From Mesocentrotus franciscanus (Eukaryota > Echinodermata > Echinoidea > Camarodonta > Strongylocentrotidae): a stretch of 64,000 nucleotides of DNA. The first letter of the stretch is position 1. Each line of letters begins with the position of its first letter. Location: positions 9,368,976 through 9,432,975 of the forward strand of contig CP137683.1 of the NCBI GenBank assembly GCA_037976565.1. The letters are read 5' to 3'. Positions 1-11,570 of the stretch are shown in pieces. The position numbers were made by a program, and so were the translations under genes. Below the pieces are notes generated by a model. That model did not search any database. It saw only the letters and a list, made by a program, of their open reading frames with translations, and was not told the origin of the DNA.

Positions 1-290
1 CATCCCTTTTTTAAGGTAACCCTTCGCTTGGATTAATATAAAATGAATAAAGTTTAATTGGGATGTAGTATTTTTTTAAATGAAAGTCTACTGTCGATTT
101 CGCTGATACATGTACTTATTATCATGAGTACTTATTATTTATACGTATACAATCCATTGTGTCATAATTGTATTTTTCGCCTTAAGGTTTCCCTTTGTAG
201 TAGCCAATTTTAGTTGGTTTGCCCCCCCCCCCCACACACACACACGTCTGAAGACTCTCCACCTTCTCTTCTCTTCTTTCAGGAGCTGAA

Positions 291-479
291 AGAAGAGAAG
301 AAGAAGAAGAAGAAGAAGAAGAGAAGAAGAAGAAGAAGAAGAAGAAGAAGAAGAAGAAGAAGAAGAAGAAGAAGAAGAAGAAGAAGAAGAAGAAGAAGAA
401 GAAGAAGAAGAAGAAGAAGAAGAAGAAGAAGAAGAAGAAGAAGAAGAAGAAGAAGAAGGAGAAGAAGAAGAGAGAAAGC
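291..479. repeat. (AAG)n microsatellite
   Basis: About 190 bp of nearly pure AAG/GAA triplets, preceded by a poly-C run and (CA)n at 223-245. It produces long poly-Arg, poly-Lys, poly-Ser, poly-Leu and poly-Phe frames on both strands that are not genes. Confidence 0.97.
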
Positions 480-1198
480 AAGCTGTTCTAAAACGCAATT
501 GCCAGTCTCGCAGAAAAGTGCACACCGCCATCTATAATGATCTACATCGTATGCGTCACGCAGAAAGTGGCTATTTTCAGAGATGCTCGCTAGCATGTAA
601 ACACTGCTATGTTCAGTGGTTTCGGATAATACAAATATAAAAAAAGGGTAGACCACGTTTTTATTTTGTTTGTTTGTGTGTTTGTTATTGGGTTTTATTT
701 AAGCAAGGAGTTTCACTGACAAACTATTTCCAAAATTTTCACAAACATGTGTGTACAAAGTTTTGCTTTAAAATATTATACTTTTTGTGAAGCCCCCCCC
801 CATAAAAAAGACATTGCGTTATACATTGTACTTAACGCCTATTTAATACTTGTTTTCACCCAAAAAGGGGCCATAGTTTTTTTGAAAATTTTCTTGAAAG
901 TATCGTTGATTATAATCTGCCAAACCTTTGCATTGAGAAGTGACACTAGACCTACCAGGGCTTTTCCCTTCTTTCTTTCTCAAAACTTCTGGGGATCCAA
1001 TTAGATAAGAGATAGATCCAAAATGAGACTTAGAAAGAGAAGGAGAAATTGAGGAAGAATACAAAAAGAAGAGGAAGGATATTCGCAAACAACTGATAAA
1101 TAAAATAAAGGTGTATTCAAAATTAAGGAGCATATGCCTAACTGTGGCAGCGATTTTTTAATGTAGGGAGAGGGGCGGAGGGTAAGTAAAACCCTCGC

Positions 1199-1205
1199 TC
1201 CGTCC

Positions 1206-1236
<31 letters not shown>

Positions 1237-1240
1237 CAGA
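1199..1240. repeat. (CT)n microsatellite
   Basis: A run of CT dinucleotides interrupted by single T insertions. No gene context. Confidence 0.9.
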
Positions 1241-1798
1241 AGTGCAATGAATCATTTTGTGTATGTTGGAGAAGGTGTAGGAGCAAAAATAACTCCCGGC
1301 GCCAAACGGAAAACTTGGTGATGGCGAAAATAGCCTAGGGGCTTACAGGGCTAGACGTAAAGAACAGGTGATAATTAGGGGCAGGCAAGACGTCGCAGTA
1401 ATTATGTTGACACACCCTACTTCAAAATACTTGGCGGGAATTTCTAATTTAATACTATCGCGGCGAGTTTGAAAGTCATTGTTGTTGTTTAGAGACTTCG
1501 GTGGTAAGCGCTTTATAAGCAACGTTGTTATTATTATTGTTATTGGATAAAATTAAAATTAAGTCTGGTTGGCAAACTTTGAAACCTGGACATCGTTTAA
1601 TGAATCCGTCATACGTATAATTTCAAAAATACCTGCACTGTCACGTGTTATTAACATTTACACGTATCTCAAAATACAAAATCATTTGAATTGTTTAACT
1701 TATAGGTACACGATGTACATGAAATGATTTATGTTTTGTATATGAATTTTTTTTTTAACATGGTGTGAGGGAAGGCCTCCCGATCCATTTGGTCTATA

Positions 1799-1872
1799 TA
1801 TAATAATAATAATAATAATATTCAGCTTTTATATAGCGCTTAATACAAATGTCTCTAAGCGCTTTACAGATA
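1799..1872 (-). mobile_element. SINE 3' tail remnant
   Basis: An (AAT)n run followed by TATATAGCGCTTAATAC and AGCGCTTTACAG. In reverse this matches the 3' tail of the tRNA-derived SINE at 23087-23367 (AAGCGCTATATAAAAACTG then a TTA run). The head is missing. Confidence 0.6.
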
Positions 1873-2147
1873 TACAGATATAGCAGCACTATATCTATAG
1901 CGGTATTAAGTGGGGACATGTCATTGGTTAGATGTCAAATCTCTGTAGTTTGTGGATCATATACTTGAGACACGCCTTTTCCATTTCAAATTCTACTTTT
2001 TATTCGGGACCCCCCCCCCTCGGACGACGCCCCGACGCCCGAGTGGTAAGTGGGATGGGGCAGCCGTATCCGCTAATCATTCATTTGCTTTTTCTTAAAA
2101 GAAAACATAACTCTGATGACTTTTAAAAAAGGCCCATGAATCACGAT

Positions 2148-2172
2148 GTGCACCACCACCACCACCACCACG
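2148..2172. repeat. (CAC)n microsatellite
   Basis: Seven to eight CAC triplets in tandem. Short and isolated. Confidence 0.9.
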
Positions 2173-2450
2173 CACGGTCGCATGCCCCTCCCTGTCGGAT
2201 CGTACCCCTTCTATTACCCCCACATCGAGACTTTTGCTCCTGGTAAAGTGATGATTGAGCGGGTGCATCCTTATTGTAATACTTCCTCATAAATTAAACA
2301 ATCCAAAATACAATTTCATTAACTTTGGTATAAAATCATAGAATAAATGAGAAATAACAATACAGCCAAATTTAGGAGTACCTCGGCTCTAGCATCCAAT
2401 TTAATGATTTCAGACCCCGTGCAGACTTCCGTATCATAGCTTTCTTGATA

Positions 2451-2940
2451 CCGGAAGTGACAAACTTTTGCTAATACGGTAAACTTTAGTTGCGAGATCT
2501 ATCAATGCAAGTTGCTGTCGCTGTCGCTGTTATGTTGCACACTGTATAAAGTACACTGAGTATACAGCGCGAAACCAGACCGTTGGAAAACTTTACCCCC
2601 GCCCAAGTTCGCCTGATTTTACCGAAGATTAACAATCATAATTATCACATTAATAAATTGATTTTCTGGTGAGTACTCTTTGAATGTTTTATGGTTGTCT
2701 AGTTTTTTAAGAAATGTATACAATCTGCAGTTTTCTGTGCAGATTTTCTTTGTTTGTGGGTGTGTAGTTTTTGCTCGGTTCTGAGATCCGTATCCGAAGT
2801 TGTACCGGCCTACAGGCAAGAACTACCGCAGAGATACAGCGGGGAGTGCGGTGCAACATTGCGTAGGTCTGCTACGTGTTGCTTCTAGAAATCACTGACA
2901 ATGTCATGATTGTGAACTTCGATTTCGAAGGCTGAAGTGG
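2451..2940 (+). promoter_or_regulatory. Possible promoter and non-coding first exon
   Basis: ACCGGAAGTG near 2451 is a perfect ETS-type site, TATAAAG occurs at about 2546, and a strong splice donor GTAAGC follows at 2941. Only tiny open frames lie between, as in a 5' UTR exon. The exon 1 acceptor at 17740 needs an upstream donor, and this is one candidate. The inference rests on motifs alone; there is no expression evidence. Confidence 0.22.
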
Positions 2941-4176
2941 GTAAGCCGTAAGTCCTTTAATTCGTTTTCAAATAGAGATTTTCGTCATGTTTGTGGTTTT
3001 AGGTAATTGAAATACTGTATGAAACGGGATAAAATGCAGACAGTGACTGACATGTATTTTTGTAATCAAAACTACATTGTTGTAGATCTAGTTTTTAATG
3101 CAGTACGTGTCATGTAAAAACATGAAAAACAAAGTCAAAGATAAACTGTCATGTCTTGATGAATAATCTGTTATGAACTTGAATTAGTCTACTTTTTTAA
3201 AGGTTAACAAGTAAGCCATGTACATGTAACATAACTTTTCAACATGTTCCAGACTTCCAGTGTTCATTTGTGCAGAAATTACAATGTTTATCATAATATG
3301 GACTGCCAAGTACTGAGAGAAATATTGGTCTGCTTGGAGGAGTTTTTTTAACATCTTTTGACGCTCTCCTCCAAGCTCCAGGACAAGGATTTGGTGAAGC
3401 CAGACGTAGTCTCAACGGAACATATCCCAGAATATCTTGAATTAACTGATTTTACGGTCTACACAAGCATTTGCTTGTATGTTATGATTGGTGATGCGGT
3501 GGATCTATCTTTAAAAAATTATCATTACTTACTTTACTTTACTTACTTTACTTTAATACACGATGTTGTAGGTCTAAGCCTGTTCATCGATCCAGGATTC
3601 GTCCATGGTAACTGCTACTTGCGGGGGGAGGAGATGTGCTTTCATGAGATTTCATGAGAGTCTTGGATTTCCGTATCATTCCTTTCTGGGTAAAACTAAT
3701 TGCTATTAAAATGTACCGGGTAAACAAAAATACTTTTCTGTTTGCGAGAGCTCTTGTCAGATTTGGTGTTGTGCAAGTGCTATTTCCTCAGTAATATTTT
3801 AGTATTTTATTGTGGGTTTTTAGAGCTCTTTTCCAGTCTACTAGAGCTCTTTTGAAGCTTTCAGAGCTAAATCGCTTGCCGCTCCTGAGTATTTTTTCCC
3901 CGCTGGTCTAGATCCTACCCTCCATAACAACAAAAGAAAAATTAAATGACAAAATGCTCATTAAGAGATCATAATTTACTTTATTTAACAATGCTGTACT
4001 GAAATACTGTATGTAAAAGTACGAAAAGGGTAACAATGTCAACCTGCTTGGCATAAAGATTGTAACTGTACTTGTGATCTGTAAATTTACTTTCTTTTTT
4101 AAAATCACTACATTGTACAAGAAATTACAGCATGTATTTTTTCAATTTGTGATATTAATTATTATGCTATTTTTAA

Positions 4177-5265
4177 AGATAAAGACCAGTTCTGGTCATG
4201 CGATTGCATTGTGATAGAAACGTTGTGGAATCGATCAGAAAAGGTTGATCATCTAGCATATTAAGTATTGGTGTATACTGCAAGGTTCTGGAATCATCAA
4301 AATGATTAACTCGAACGGGCAGGCGTCGGAGTTGTAACACTGTAGTGGGGGGCTAAAACAGCCGATGGGGCAACATTACTGTTAAATCTGCAATAGTAGT
4401 ACTTACAATTTTACATCATAGCACCTCAGGGCATAACAATGATCACTTGAATTCATAATTTGAAGAAAAAAGGTTATTCAAAGCCTACAAAGCCGATTCA
4501 AAATGGCGAAGAGACAGTACGCATGCGGCAGAGCGAAAGTATGAATATTCATGCTATCGAGCCGATCGCCGAAATCGCTGAATATGCACGACTCGAACAA
4601 ACAGAGCGGTGAATGTAAACCCAGGTCCTCGGCCCTTCTCAACCTCGTGCATATTCAGCGATTTCGAGCGATCGGCGCCGATAGCATGAATATTCATACT
4701 TTCTGCAGCTCTGCGCGCATGCGTACTGTCTCTTCGCCATTTTGAATCGACGTTGCGACATGGAAGAATCGCTTGTGTAGGGCTTTGAATAACCCTTTTT
4801 TCCCATCGAAGATTTCTTCAAATTATGAATTCAAGTGATCATTGTTATGCCCTGAGGATTCGTGCACCCTATGATGTAAAAATTGTAAGTACTACTATTG
4901 CAGATTTAACAGTAATGTTGCCCCATCGGCTGTTTTAGAAGCCCCCACTACAGTGTTACCGAAGCTCCGACGCCTGCGGCGCCGGTGTTGGAGCTTCCCG
5001 GAGTTACAAAATGATAAGAAATTTGGCCCAGTCTTAGTAAAGTTACAAGCACTGTACACAGAAAGATGTATATGGGACTACGCGACCACGTGCGCGATAT
5101 CTATTTGGTCCCAATAGATATAATAATTTACCAAATATATCAATTAGAAGGTGGTTTCCCGGCAAAATTTGTATCATCAAGTATTTAAACATATTCTTTC
5201 ACATGATTGGTAATGAGAGCTTCCATTTTTTGAGAGAGGGGCCTTTCCGAAACTGGTCTTTACCT
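4177..5265. mobile_element. TTAA-flanked MITE (family 1), split by a foldback insertion
   Basis: Bounded by TTAA at 4173-4176 and 5266-5269. The left end AAAGATAAAGACCAGTTCTGG and the right end rich in CTGGTCTTTACCTTT are inverted copies. It matches the copies at 7641, 17117, 38641 and 55587. The run ATCATCAAAATGAT | AAGAAATTTGGCCC is interrupted by the 700-bp element at 4307-5006. TTAA duplications suggest the Kolobok/T2 or piggyBac type. Confidence 0.75.
4307..5006. mobile_element. Foldback transposon, 700 bp, with 9-bp target duplication
   Basis: CAAAATGAT is duplicated at 4298-4306 and 5007-5015, and other copies of the host MITE have this site once, uninterrupted. The element starts TAACTCGAACGGGCAGGCG and ends in the inverse (CCCGGAGTTA). 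Its arms of roughly 250-300 bp are near-perfect inverted copies, pairing for example AGCCGATGGGGCAACATTAC with its complement. No coding capacity. Long inverted repeats with 8-9-bp duplications fit Mutator-like or foldback (TU-type) elements. Confidence 0.82.
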
Positions 5266-5399
5266 TTAAATGCATTTCTTATTGCATTCTTGTTTGTTAT
5301 TCTGCTGTTTTTGTCTGCTCGAATCATGTTCATGTAATTATAAAAAAACCAAAATAGATGGATTTAAATAAACGGCCCCCAAAGGAACACTGCAGTAGA

Positions 5400-5431
5400 C
5401 CAGGGAGGTGGGAGTTAATTCCACCTCCCTG
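5400..5431. repeat. Short perfect hairpin
   Basis: CAGGGAGGTGG and its exact complement CCACCTCCCTG flank a 9-nt AT-rich loop. It sits just outside the foldback element at 5442. Confidence 0.7.
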
Positions 5432-5441
5432 AGTAGACTAA

Positions 5442-5874
5442 GGGCACGTTTATGCTCAATTTTGAAGGCAGAATGAGCGATTTGAAACGCTCATCGTAAA
5501 CGCTCATTGTAATCGCAGTTCCACGGTGTACTGTTTATGCTCACTTCTCTGGCTCCTCCAGGCATGATTCTGGCTCAAAGCCAGAATCATGCCTGGAGGA
5601 GCCAGAGAAGTGCAGTGCAAAACTGCACTGCGCATGCTACGTTGACCCCATTTAAACGCGTTTACAAATGATTGTGCGTTTATGCTTCCCCAGAATCGCT
5701 GATTTTGGAGAATCGCCGATCGTAAACGCACCTTTTTGTGAGTTTACGATCGGCGATTATGATCGCCGTTTATCGGTGATTCTACAAAAATGAGAAAGGA
5801 CGCAACCATGTTTTGCACTAACCACGTAACAAAAGCCTCATTCTGGCCACAAAAAGTTGAGCATAAACACACCC
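5442..5874. mobile_element. Harbinger-like foldback element with TAA target duplication
   Basis: TAA at 5439-5441 and 5875-5877 flanks termini GGGCACGTTTATGCTCAA and TTGAGCATAAACACACCC. Inside, arms at 5542-5573 and 5581-5612 form a perfect 32-bp hairpin with a 7-nt loop, and further inverted GCGATTxxGATCGCC blocks occur. The 3-bp TAA duplication suits PIF/Harbinger MITEs. No open frame of note. Confidence 0.7.
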
Positions 5875-7640
5875 TAAATGTAAAAATATAAAAGGGGCAT
5901 TATTGACAATCAGCACTTGGCTATTCGAAGGGACACTGAAGAACCGTATCATGGGAAAGTATTAAGTTCATCAGAGGCAACAATGTCAAACAGTATTGTC
6001 ACATTCAAGGGGACACTGCTGTGTGCATGCAGAAGACTCAAAGGGGAAACATTTTCAAGCAGTAAGATATTAAGGTGAATAAAGTATACATGAAAGGGGC
6101 ATTATTGTCAAACTGGTCTACCCAGCTCAACACTGTAGGGGACAGTGCAGTACTGTATTATGCGAAAGTGCAACATGTGAAAGGGGTAACATTTCACTAA
6201 GCCATTCTATAGGCACAGTAAACTAAATGTCAGTGCTTACATGTATTTTGCAAGAGGTAACAATATTATGAAATAACAGTAGAACAGTTCACTGTAAGCC
6301 ATGCAAGGGGGGACAGGGCAGTATTGTATCAAACTATCAATAGGCCATTTTCGTAATATACATTGTAATTAAATTTAATACACAAAACCTTGTGCCTCTT
6401 CACAAATTTTTTCATTCACCTGTTATGGATTTAATTGTACAATTGTCAGAATGCAAATGCATACATTACATGTATGTGTTGTAAGGTAGGACAAGCCATA
6501 ATGTTTGTCCTACATAACAACAATTAATGTATTTAATTCACATTCTGACTATTGAAAAACAATTATTTGTAACAGATGAATTAAATCATTTGTAATGAGG
6601 CAGATTTGTGCATTCTATTGAGTACAATACAAAAATGGTCTATTCTAGAAAAGTATGATAGCATTGGGCCGTTTTAGAGGAGTACATCTCAGTGTAGTCA
6701 GGGTAAATGCTCTAGTATGAAAGGGGGAAACATCATCAAAGCGCAGTTAAGCTCTTTCAAGGGGACAGTATGCTGGCAACAATCACAAGTCTGTGAGGAG
6801 TAATTTGATAGGGAATTCTCTCAAGAGCGACCTCGTGAGTGACCTCAAGTCTTTCATCTTGATCGTTGGCCTGTACCTGAATGTCTAGTTGTGATATTTG
6901 GAAGTGTTGTGAGCTCTCATTTTAGGTTACACCAATAATAAATCATAGAAACATTCCCCCCTTCCCCAAATAGATTTTGTGAAGTTAATTGTATTTTTAT
7001 AGTAGGCCTACATTGTTACATGTACACTGTAATTGTAGGTATTGGTACAGCAAAATTTGTCTAAAAATAATTTTCCTCTACTTTGCCATTTATACATGTA
7101 CATATGTACACAGAGTACAGTACACCATCTTAAAGGGGAAGCCCACTCTGACATTAAGTTGGTTATAATAAAAGCAGAAAAATCAGAGAAACAAATTAGT
7201 GACACTTTGAGTAATATCCGATTAGAAGTATGAAAGTTAAAGTTAAAAGACAACCCTTACATATATATATTTATTTTGTTCTCTTTTAAGCTTTCGTATT
7301 GTTAACCAAACTGCAGTAGGCCTATGTACCGTGTCTAGTTACTTCTACATGTATGTAGGCCTACAGTGTATTAATGAAATTGACCCATCTAACATTTGCT
7401 GGTATCAACTTTCCCTTTCCAGAAATTCATGGTGGTATTTTAAGAGTTAGGAGGAAATCAGTCAGATCACCGGTAGTCACCATTGTAAATTCGCTCCATG
7501 TTTGTACATGTACGTGTAACCTTTTCTCTCATTACAGTTCATTTTCCTTTTCTTTCTTTAAATGGAAGTGATCTTTCTTTCAGAAATGAAGGGTTTTGGA
7601 ATACATTGTAATGCAGTTCTGACCTTTTCAGGAGACTTAA

Positions 7641-9454
7641 AGATAAAGTTGAGTTCTGGTCATGCGATTGCATTGTGAAAAAACGGTGTGGAATTGATTA
7701 GAAAAGGTTGATCATCTAGCATATGTACAGTAAGTATTGGTGTGTACTGCAAGGTTCTGGAATCATCAAAATGATAAGAAAGTTGGCCCAGTCTTGGTAA
7801 AGTTACAAGCACTGTACACAAAAGTACGTATATGGGACTACACGAACATGTGGCATAAACATCCGTCCCGATTTTGATGCTGTTACATGTACATGCCATA
7901 TTTAGAATATTAATAGTCAGGTGGCTTAGTGAAATTATCGTTACTTCGGATAAAAGCACCATTTTTGGTACAGGGCTTCCTTAGGACCTTTCTATTATTA
8001 GGAGCCCCGGCAAAATTTCAATTTAAGGGTGTTCTTTGGAGCCCCAAATGATTTTATAACATTGATTTGTTGTTGTACAAATGCCATTTTTGGTACAGGG
8101 CTTCCTTAGGACCTACTGAACGATATTAGAGTAGGAGCCCGGCAAGAATATCATATAAGGGTGTGAGGCGGGCGTCGCCTCGTAGCCCCAAATAATTTAG
8201 AAGGTAATATAACATTTATTTGTTGTTGTACAAATGCCATTTTTGGTACAGGGCTTCCTTAGGACCTACTGAACGATATTAGGGTAGGAGCCCCCGGCTA
8301 GAATATCATATAAGGGTGTGAGGCAGGGGCGTCGCTTCGTAGCCCCCAAATAATTTAGAAGGTGATATAACATTTATTTGGTGTTGTACAAATGCCATTT
8401 TTGGTACAGGGCTTTATTAGGACCTACTGAACGATATTAGGGTAGGAGCCCCGGCAAGAATATCATATAAGGGTGTGGGACAGGGCGTCGCGTAGTCCAC
8501 AACTAATTTGTAAGGTAATATAACATTGAGTTTTTGTTGTACAAACGCCATGGGGCCCCCAATCACACATATATGAATATTTATGCCTGGGCTCCTACCC
8601 TACCATCATTCAGCAGGTCCTAATGAAGCCCTGTACCAAAAATGGCGTTGTACAACAACAACTCAATGTTATATTACCTTACAAATTATTTGTGGACTAC
8701 GAGGCGACGCCCCTGTCCCACACCCTTATATGATATTCTTGCCGGGGGCTCCTACCCTAATATCGTTCAGTAGGTCCTAAGGAAGCCCTGTACCAAAAAT
8801 GGCATTTGTACAACAACAGCTCAATGTTATATTACCTTCTAAATTATTTAGGGGCCACAAAGCGATGCCCCCGCCCAACACCCTTATATGATATTCTTGA
8901 CGGGGGCTCCTACCCTAATATCGTTCAGTAGGTCATAAGGAAGCCCTGTACCAAAAATGGCATTTGCACAACAACAAATAAATGTTATATTACCTTCTAA
9001 ATTATTTGGGGGCTACTAGGCGACGCCCCGCCTCACACCCTTATATGATATTCTTGCCGTGGGCCTCTACCGTAATATCGTTCAGTAGGTCCTAAGGAAG
9101 CCCTATACCAAAAATGGCATTTGTTCAACAACAAATCAATGTTATAAAATCAATTGGGGGCTCCAAAAAGACGCCCCCGCCCCGTAACCCTTAAATTGTC
9201 ATTTTTGCCAGGGGCTCCTAGCCTAATATCGTTTAGTAGGTCCTAAGGAAGCCGTGTACAAAAAATGGTGCTTTTATCCGGCAAGTAACGATAATCGATA
9301 AATTTGACGCTAAGCCACCTGACTATAAGGCATTTGAAGAGCCATGCTTCTCGGGGAACATTTTTTATCTGATCATGTTCTTCCACACTTGCATAATAAC
9401 AATGATAATGCTCACAAATTATTTTTCACCTCTTCCCAGAACTCAACCTTCTCT
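7641..9454. mobile_element. TTAA-flanked MITE (family 1), second copy split by a larger foldback
   Basis: TTAA at 7637-7640 and 9455-9458. The left half AGATAAAGTTGAGTTCTGG through ATATTTAGAATAT and the right half AGGCATTTGAAGAGCCATGC through CAGAACTCAACCTTCTC match the intact copy at 17117-17512. The interruption is the 1412-bp element listed next. Confidence 0.8.
7914..9325. mobile_element. Large foldback element with tandem-repeat arms and TAA target duplication
   Basis: TAA is duplicated at 7911-7913 and 9326-9328, and the 17-kb copy of the host MITE shows the empty site ATATTAAGGCATTTG. The ends are TAGTCAGGTGGCTTAG and its inverse. Each arm holds about four direct copies of a unit of roughly 145 bp with GGTACAGGGCTTCCTTAGG and GAACGATATTAGGGTAGGAG. 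The right arm is the inverted image of the left, with a centre near 8540-8590. No transposase. Confidence 0.82.
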
Positions 9455-11199
9455 TTAATGACACACATTACATTAACATTTACACGTATCTACATGTAGG
9501 CCTACTCTATGCCTTCAGTTTGTCTCTTCTTTGTTTATTTACATCAGATACTGTACAAAATACTACAAATGTTTTTTTTTTTTTTTGTAACTCAAGAAAT
9601 GAAGGTGAACTGGTTGAAAACTGTTGAATCACAGCCTTTGTTGAATACTTTTAGATGTAGGCCTGAGCTTTCATATTTCACATTATCAAGAAACACAAAT
9701 GGGGCAAAATCAATTGTTCACAAAAGTTCACATACATTTAAACAATTACAAACTTGGTTTAGGGTATGAATAATAATAGCTGTTAACTGTACATGTACAT
9801 GTGCTTATTGTGCATATTTGTGCAGTGTGTGTGGTATGTTTTTTTTTCAATGAATATGATTCATACTTAAGTTTCCCTCTAACTTCTAAGTAGCTGCCTC
9901 CAAAGAAATTGAAAACAACATGTGGTTGGTTGTTTACATACCTACAGTACTTTAGGATTCAACATACACTAGCTATAAGTTCACACGAGAGTCCACGTTG
10001 CTTGTGGTTTCAACTTGAAACTTTACAGTTATTTTTAAAGTATTTGGTATACTGCAAATGAGAGGGGAGATCGCAAGATACATCACAGAGTTGCCAATTT
10101 GTGTTTGATTGATTGCACCATAAAAAATTAATAAGTTTATTATTTTCAACCGGTTTTTGCTCAAACTTTCACTGCCATGTTTCTCTCATTTTTCTGCTTC
10201 TATTAAACCCACCATAATATCAAGGTGGACTTCTCCTTTAAGGTCTTGTTGCCAGCCTTCAGTTACAATTGACCTCAACGGCTACTTGCTCAGCGTGTAG
10301 TCAAAGAAATTCAAGCAATCGTTTCTGTGTAATATTAAGTTAGAATGTGAATTCATGTCTTAAGTGGGTTGTTGCGTAGGACTTTTGAAGTTTCGCAAGC
10401 ATTAAAACTGTGACGATGCCGTGCGAACACAGCTAGAATTAACACAACACAAAAGGAGAGCCATGCATGCCAGGGAAGCTGTCACACAAAACTAAAAATA
10501 TGACCGCAGACAGCGCTCAAGTGTCACAAACAATTGGATTAAATTTGATTGTGGTAAACATGATAGATGAAGTCGATTGTCATTGCTCCTATTTTCAGTG
10601 CAAATCAGTCAACTGAAACTGTTTTTGTCCAGAAAATGAATTGTTCAGATATATATGGTAGGATTTGTTCCCCTGTCAGGTACGATACAATGTATAACTG
10701 CTATTATTGTGATAGTAGTTGAATAGTATAAATGTACAAAATACAATATGATTACAAAGTAGGTTTATATGTCCACTGGCTGTGCCTATTGATTTAAAGT
10801 TAGTGAATTAAGAAGAGAAGAAAAGGAAAATATGGTTTTAAAAAACTGGTTCCATTGTTCTGCTTTCGTACATCACAAAACTTTAAACAAATGTACTACA
10901 TTACATTTATGCATACATGTACTACATGTAGTAGACTATACATGTACACGTGAAGTGTTTTGAATTATGATCTACAGTACACAATTGGTAAGCTATCTTT
11001 TGAATAAATTTGTGTTATTTTGAGAAGAAACAAAAGCTGCATTAAGAAATAATTGATTACTGATTTTACAAAAAGTTGATATCAATCGCAAACTATGTAC
11101 ATAAGAGATAGGAGACTGTAAACTTGCGATTGATTGGAGGACTTGCGATTGATTTGGATTGGATCAATCGTAACTCTTTGTAAGACGGGGCCCAGGAAT

Positions 11200-11570
11200 A
11201 ACACTTGAAGTCCGTTCAGACTACAGGAAATTTAAATACGAAACTCGCTTGAAAAAACGTATGTACATGAAATACTACGTACAGTATACAGAATAGCAAA
11301 AGGAGCGTTCAGAACTTCAGACCAGAAAACGACTTCAACAACATCGTATAAAGAAACTAGTTTTGAAGAGGTCGCTTAACATCACAGCTGGCCAATCATC
11401 AGTGCTTGCTTTCAACAAGCCACGCCCAGTTATACAATCTTTGTATGATACAACGCCATGATTCTTGATGAATTTTTTTGTTCGAAACGATGCCCAACCA
11501 TGCATTTTGCTGTATATGACCTTATAAATGTTACATGTATTTGACATTATGTGATACGACTTTCAGACTA
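11200..11570 (-). repeat. Dispersed repeat, inverted copy of 39660-40110
   Basis: Shares AACTAGTTTTGAAGAGGTC, AGCTGGCCAATCATCAG and the GCCxCGCCCAGTTATACA block, in reverse, with 39660-39900. Probably a non-autonomous element. No coding content is recognised. Confidence 0.6.

Larger units (their letters stand above)
7131..10243. mobile_element. Probable family 2 MITE pair of ends (TTAAAGGGG type), widely separated
   Basis: The left end TTAAAGGGGAAGCCCACTCT is near 7131 and an inverse end AGGTGGACTTCTCCTTTAAG is near 10222-10243. Internal AAAGCAGAAAAATCAGAG recurs in the other copies (20390, 28960, 30660, 32710). The two ends may be one element swollen by nested insertions or two separate solo ends; I cannot decide. 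Confidence 0.4.

Noticed and set aside
214..537. Poly-Arg, poly-Ser and poly-Leu frames in the first 600 bases
   Set aside because: Translation of an (AAG)n microsatellite; no unique protein sequence and frames on both strands.
7914..9325. CRISPR-like spaced repeats
   Set aside because: Repeat units are about 145 bp without unique spacers and are mirrored in two arms, which fits a foldback transposon in animal DNA.
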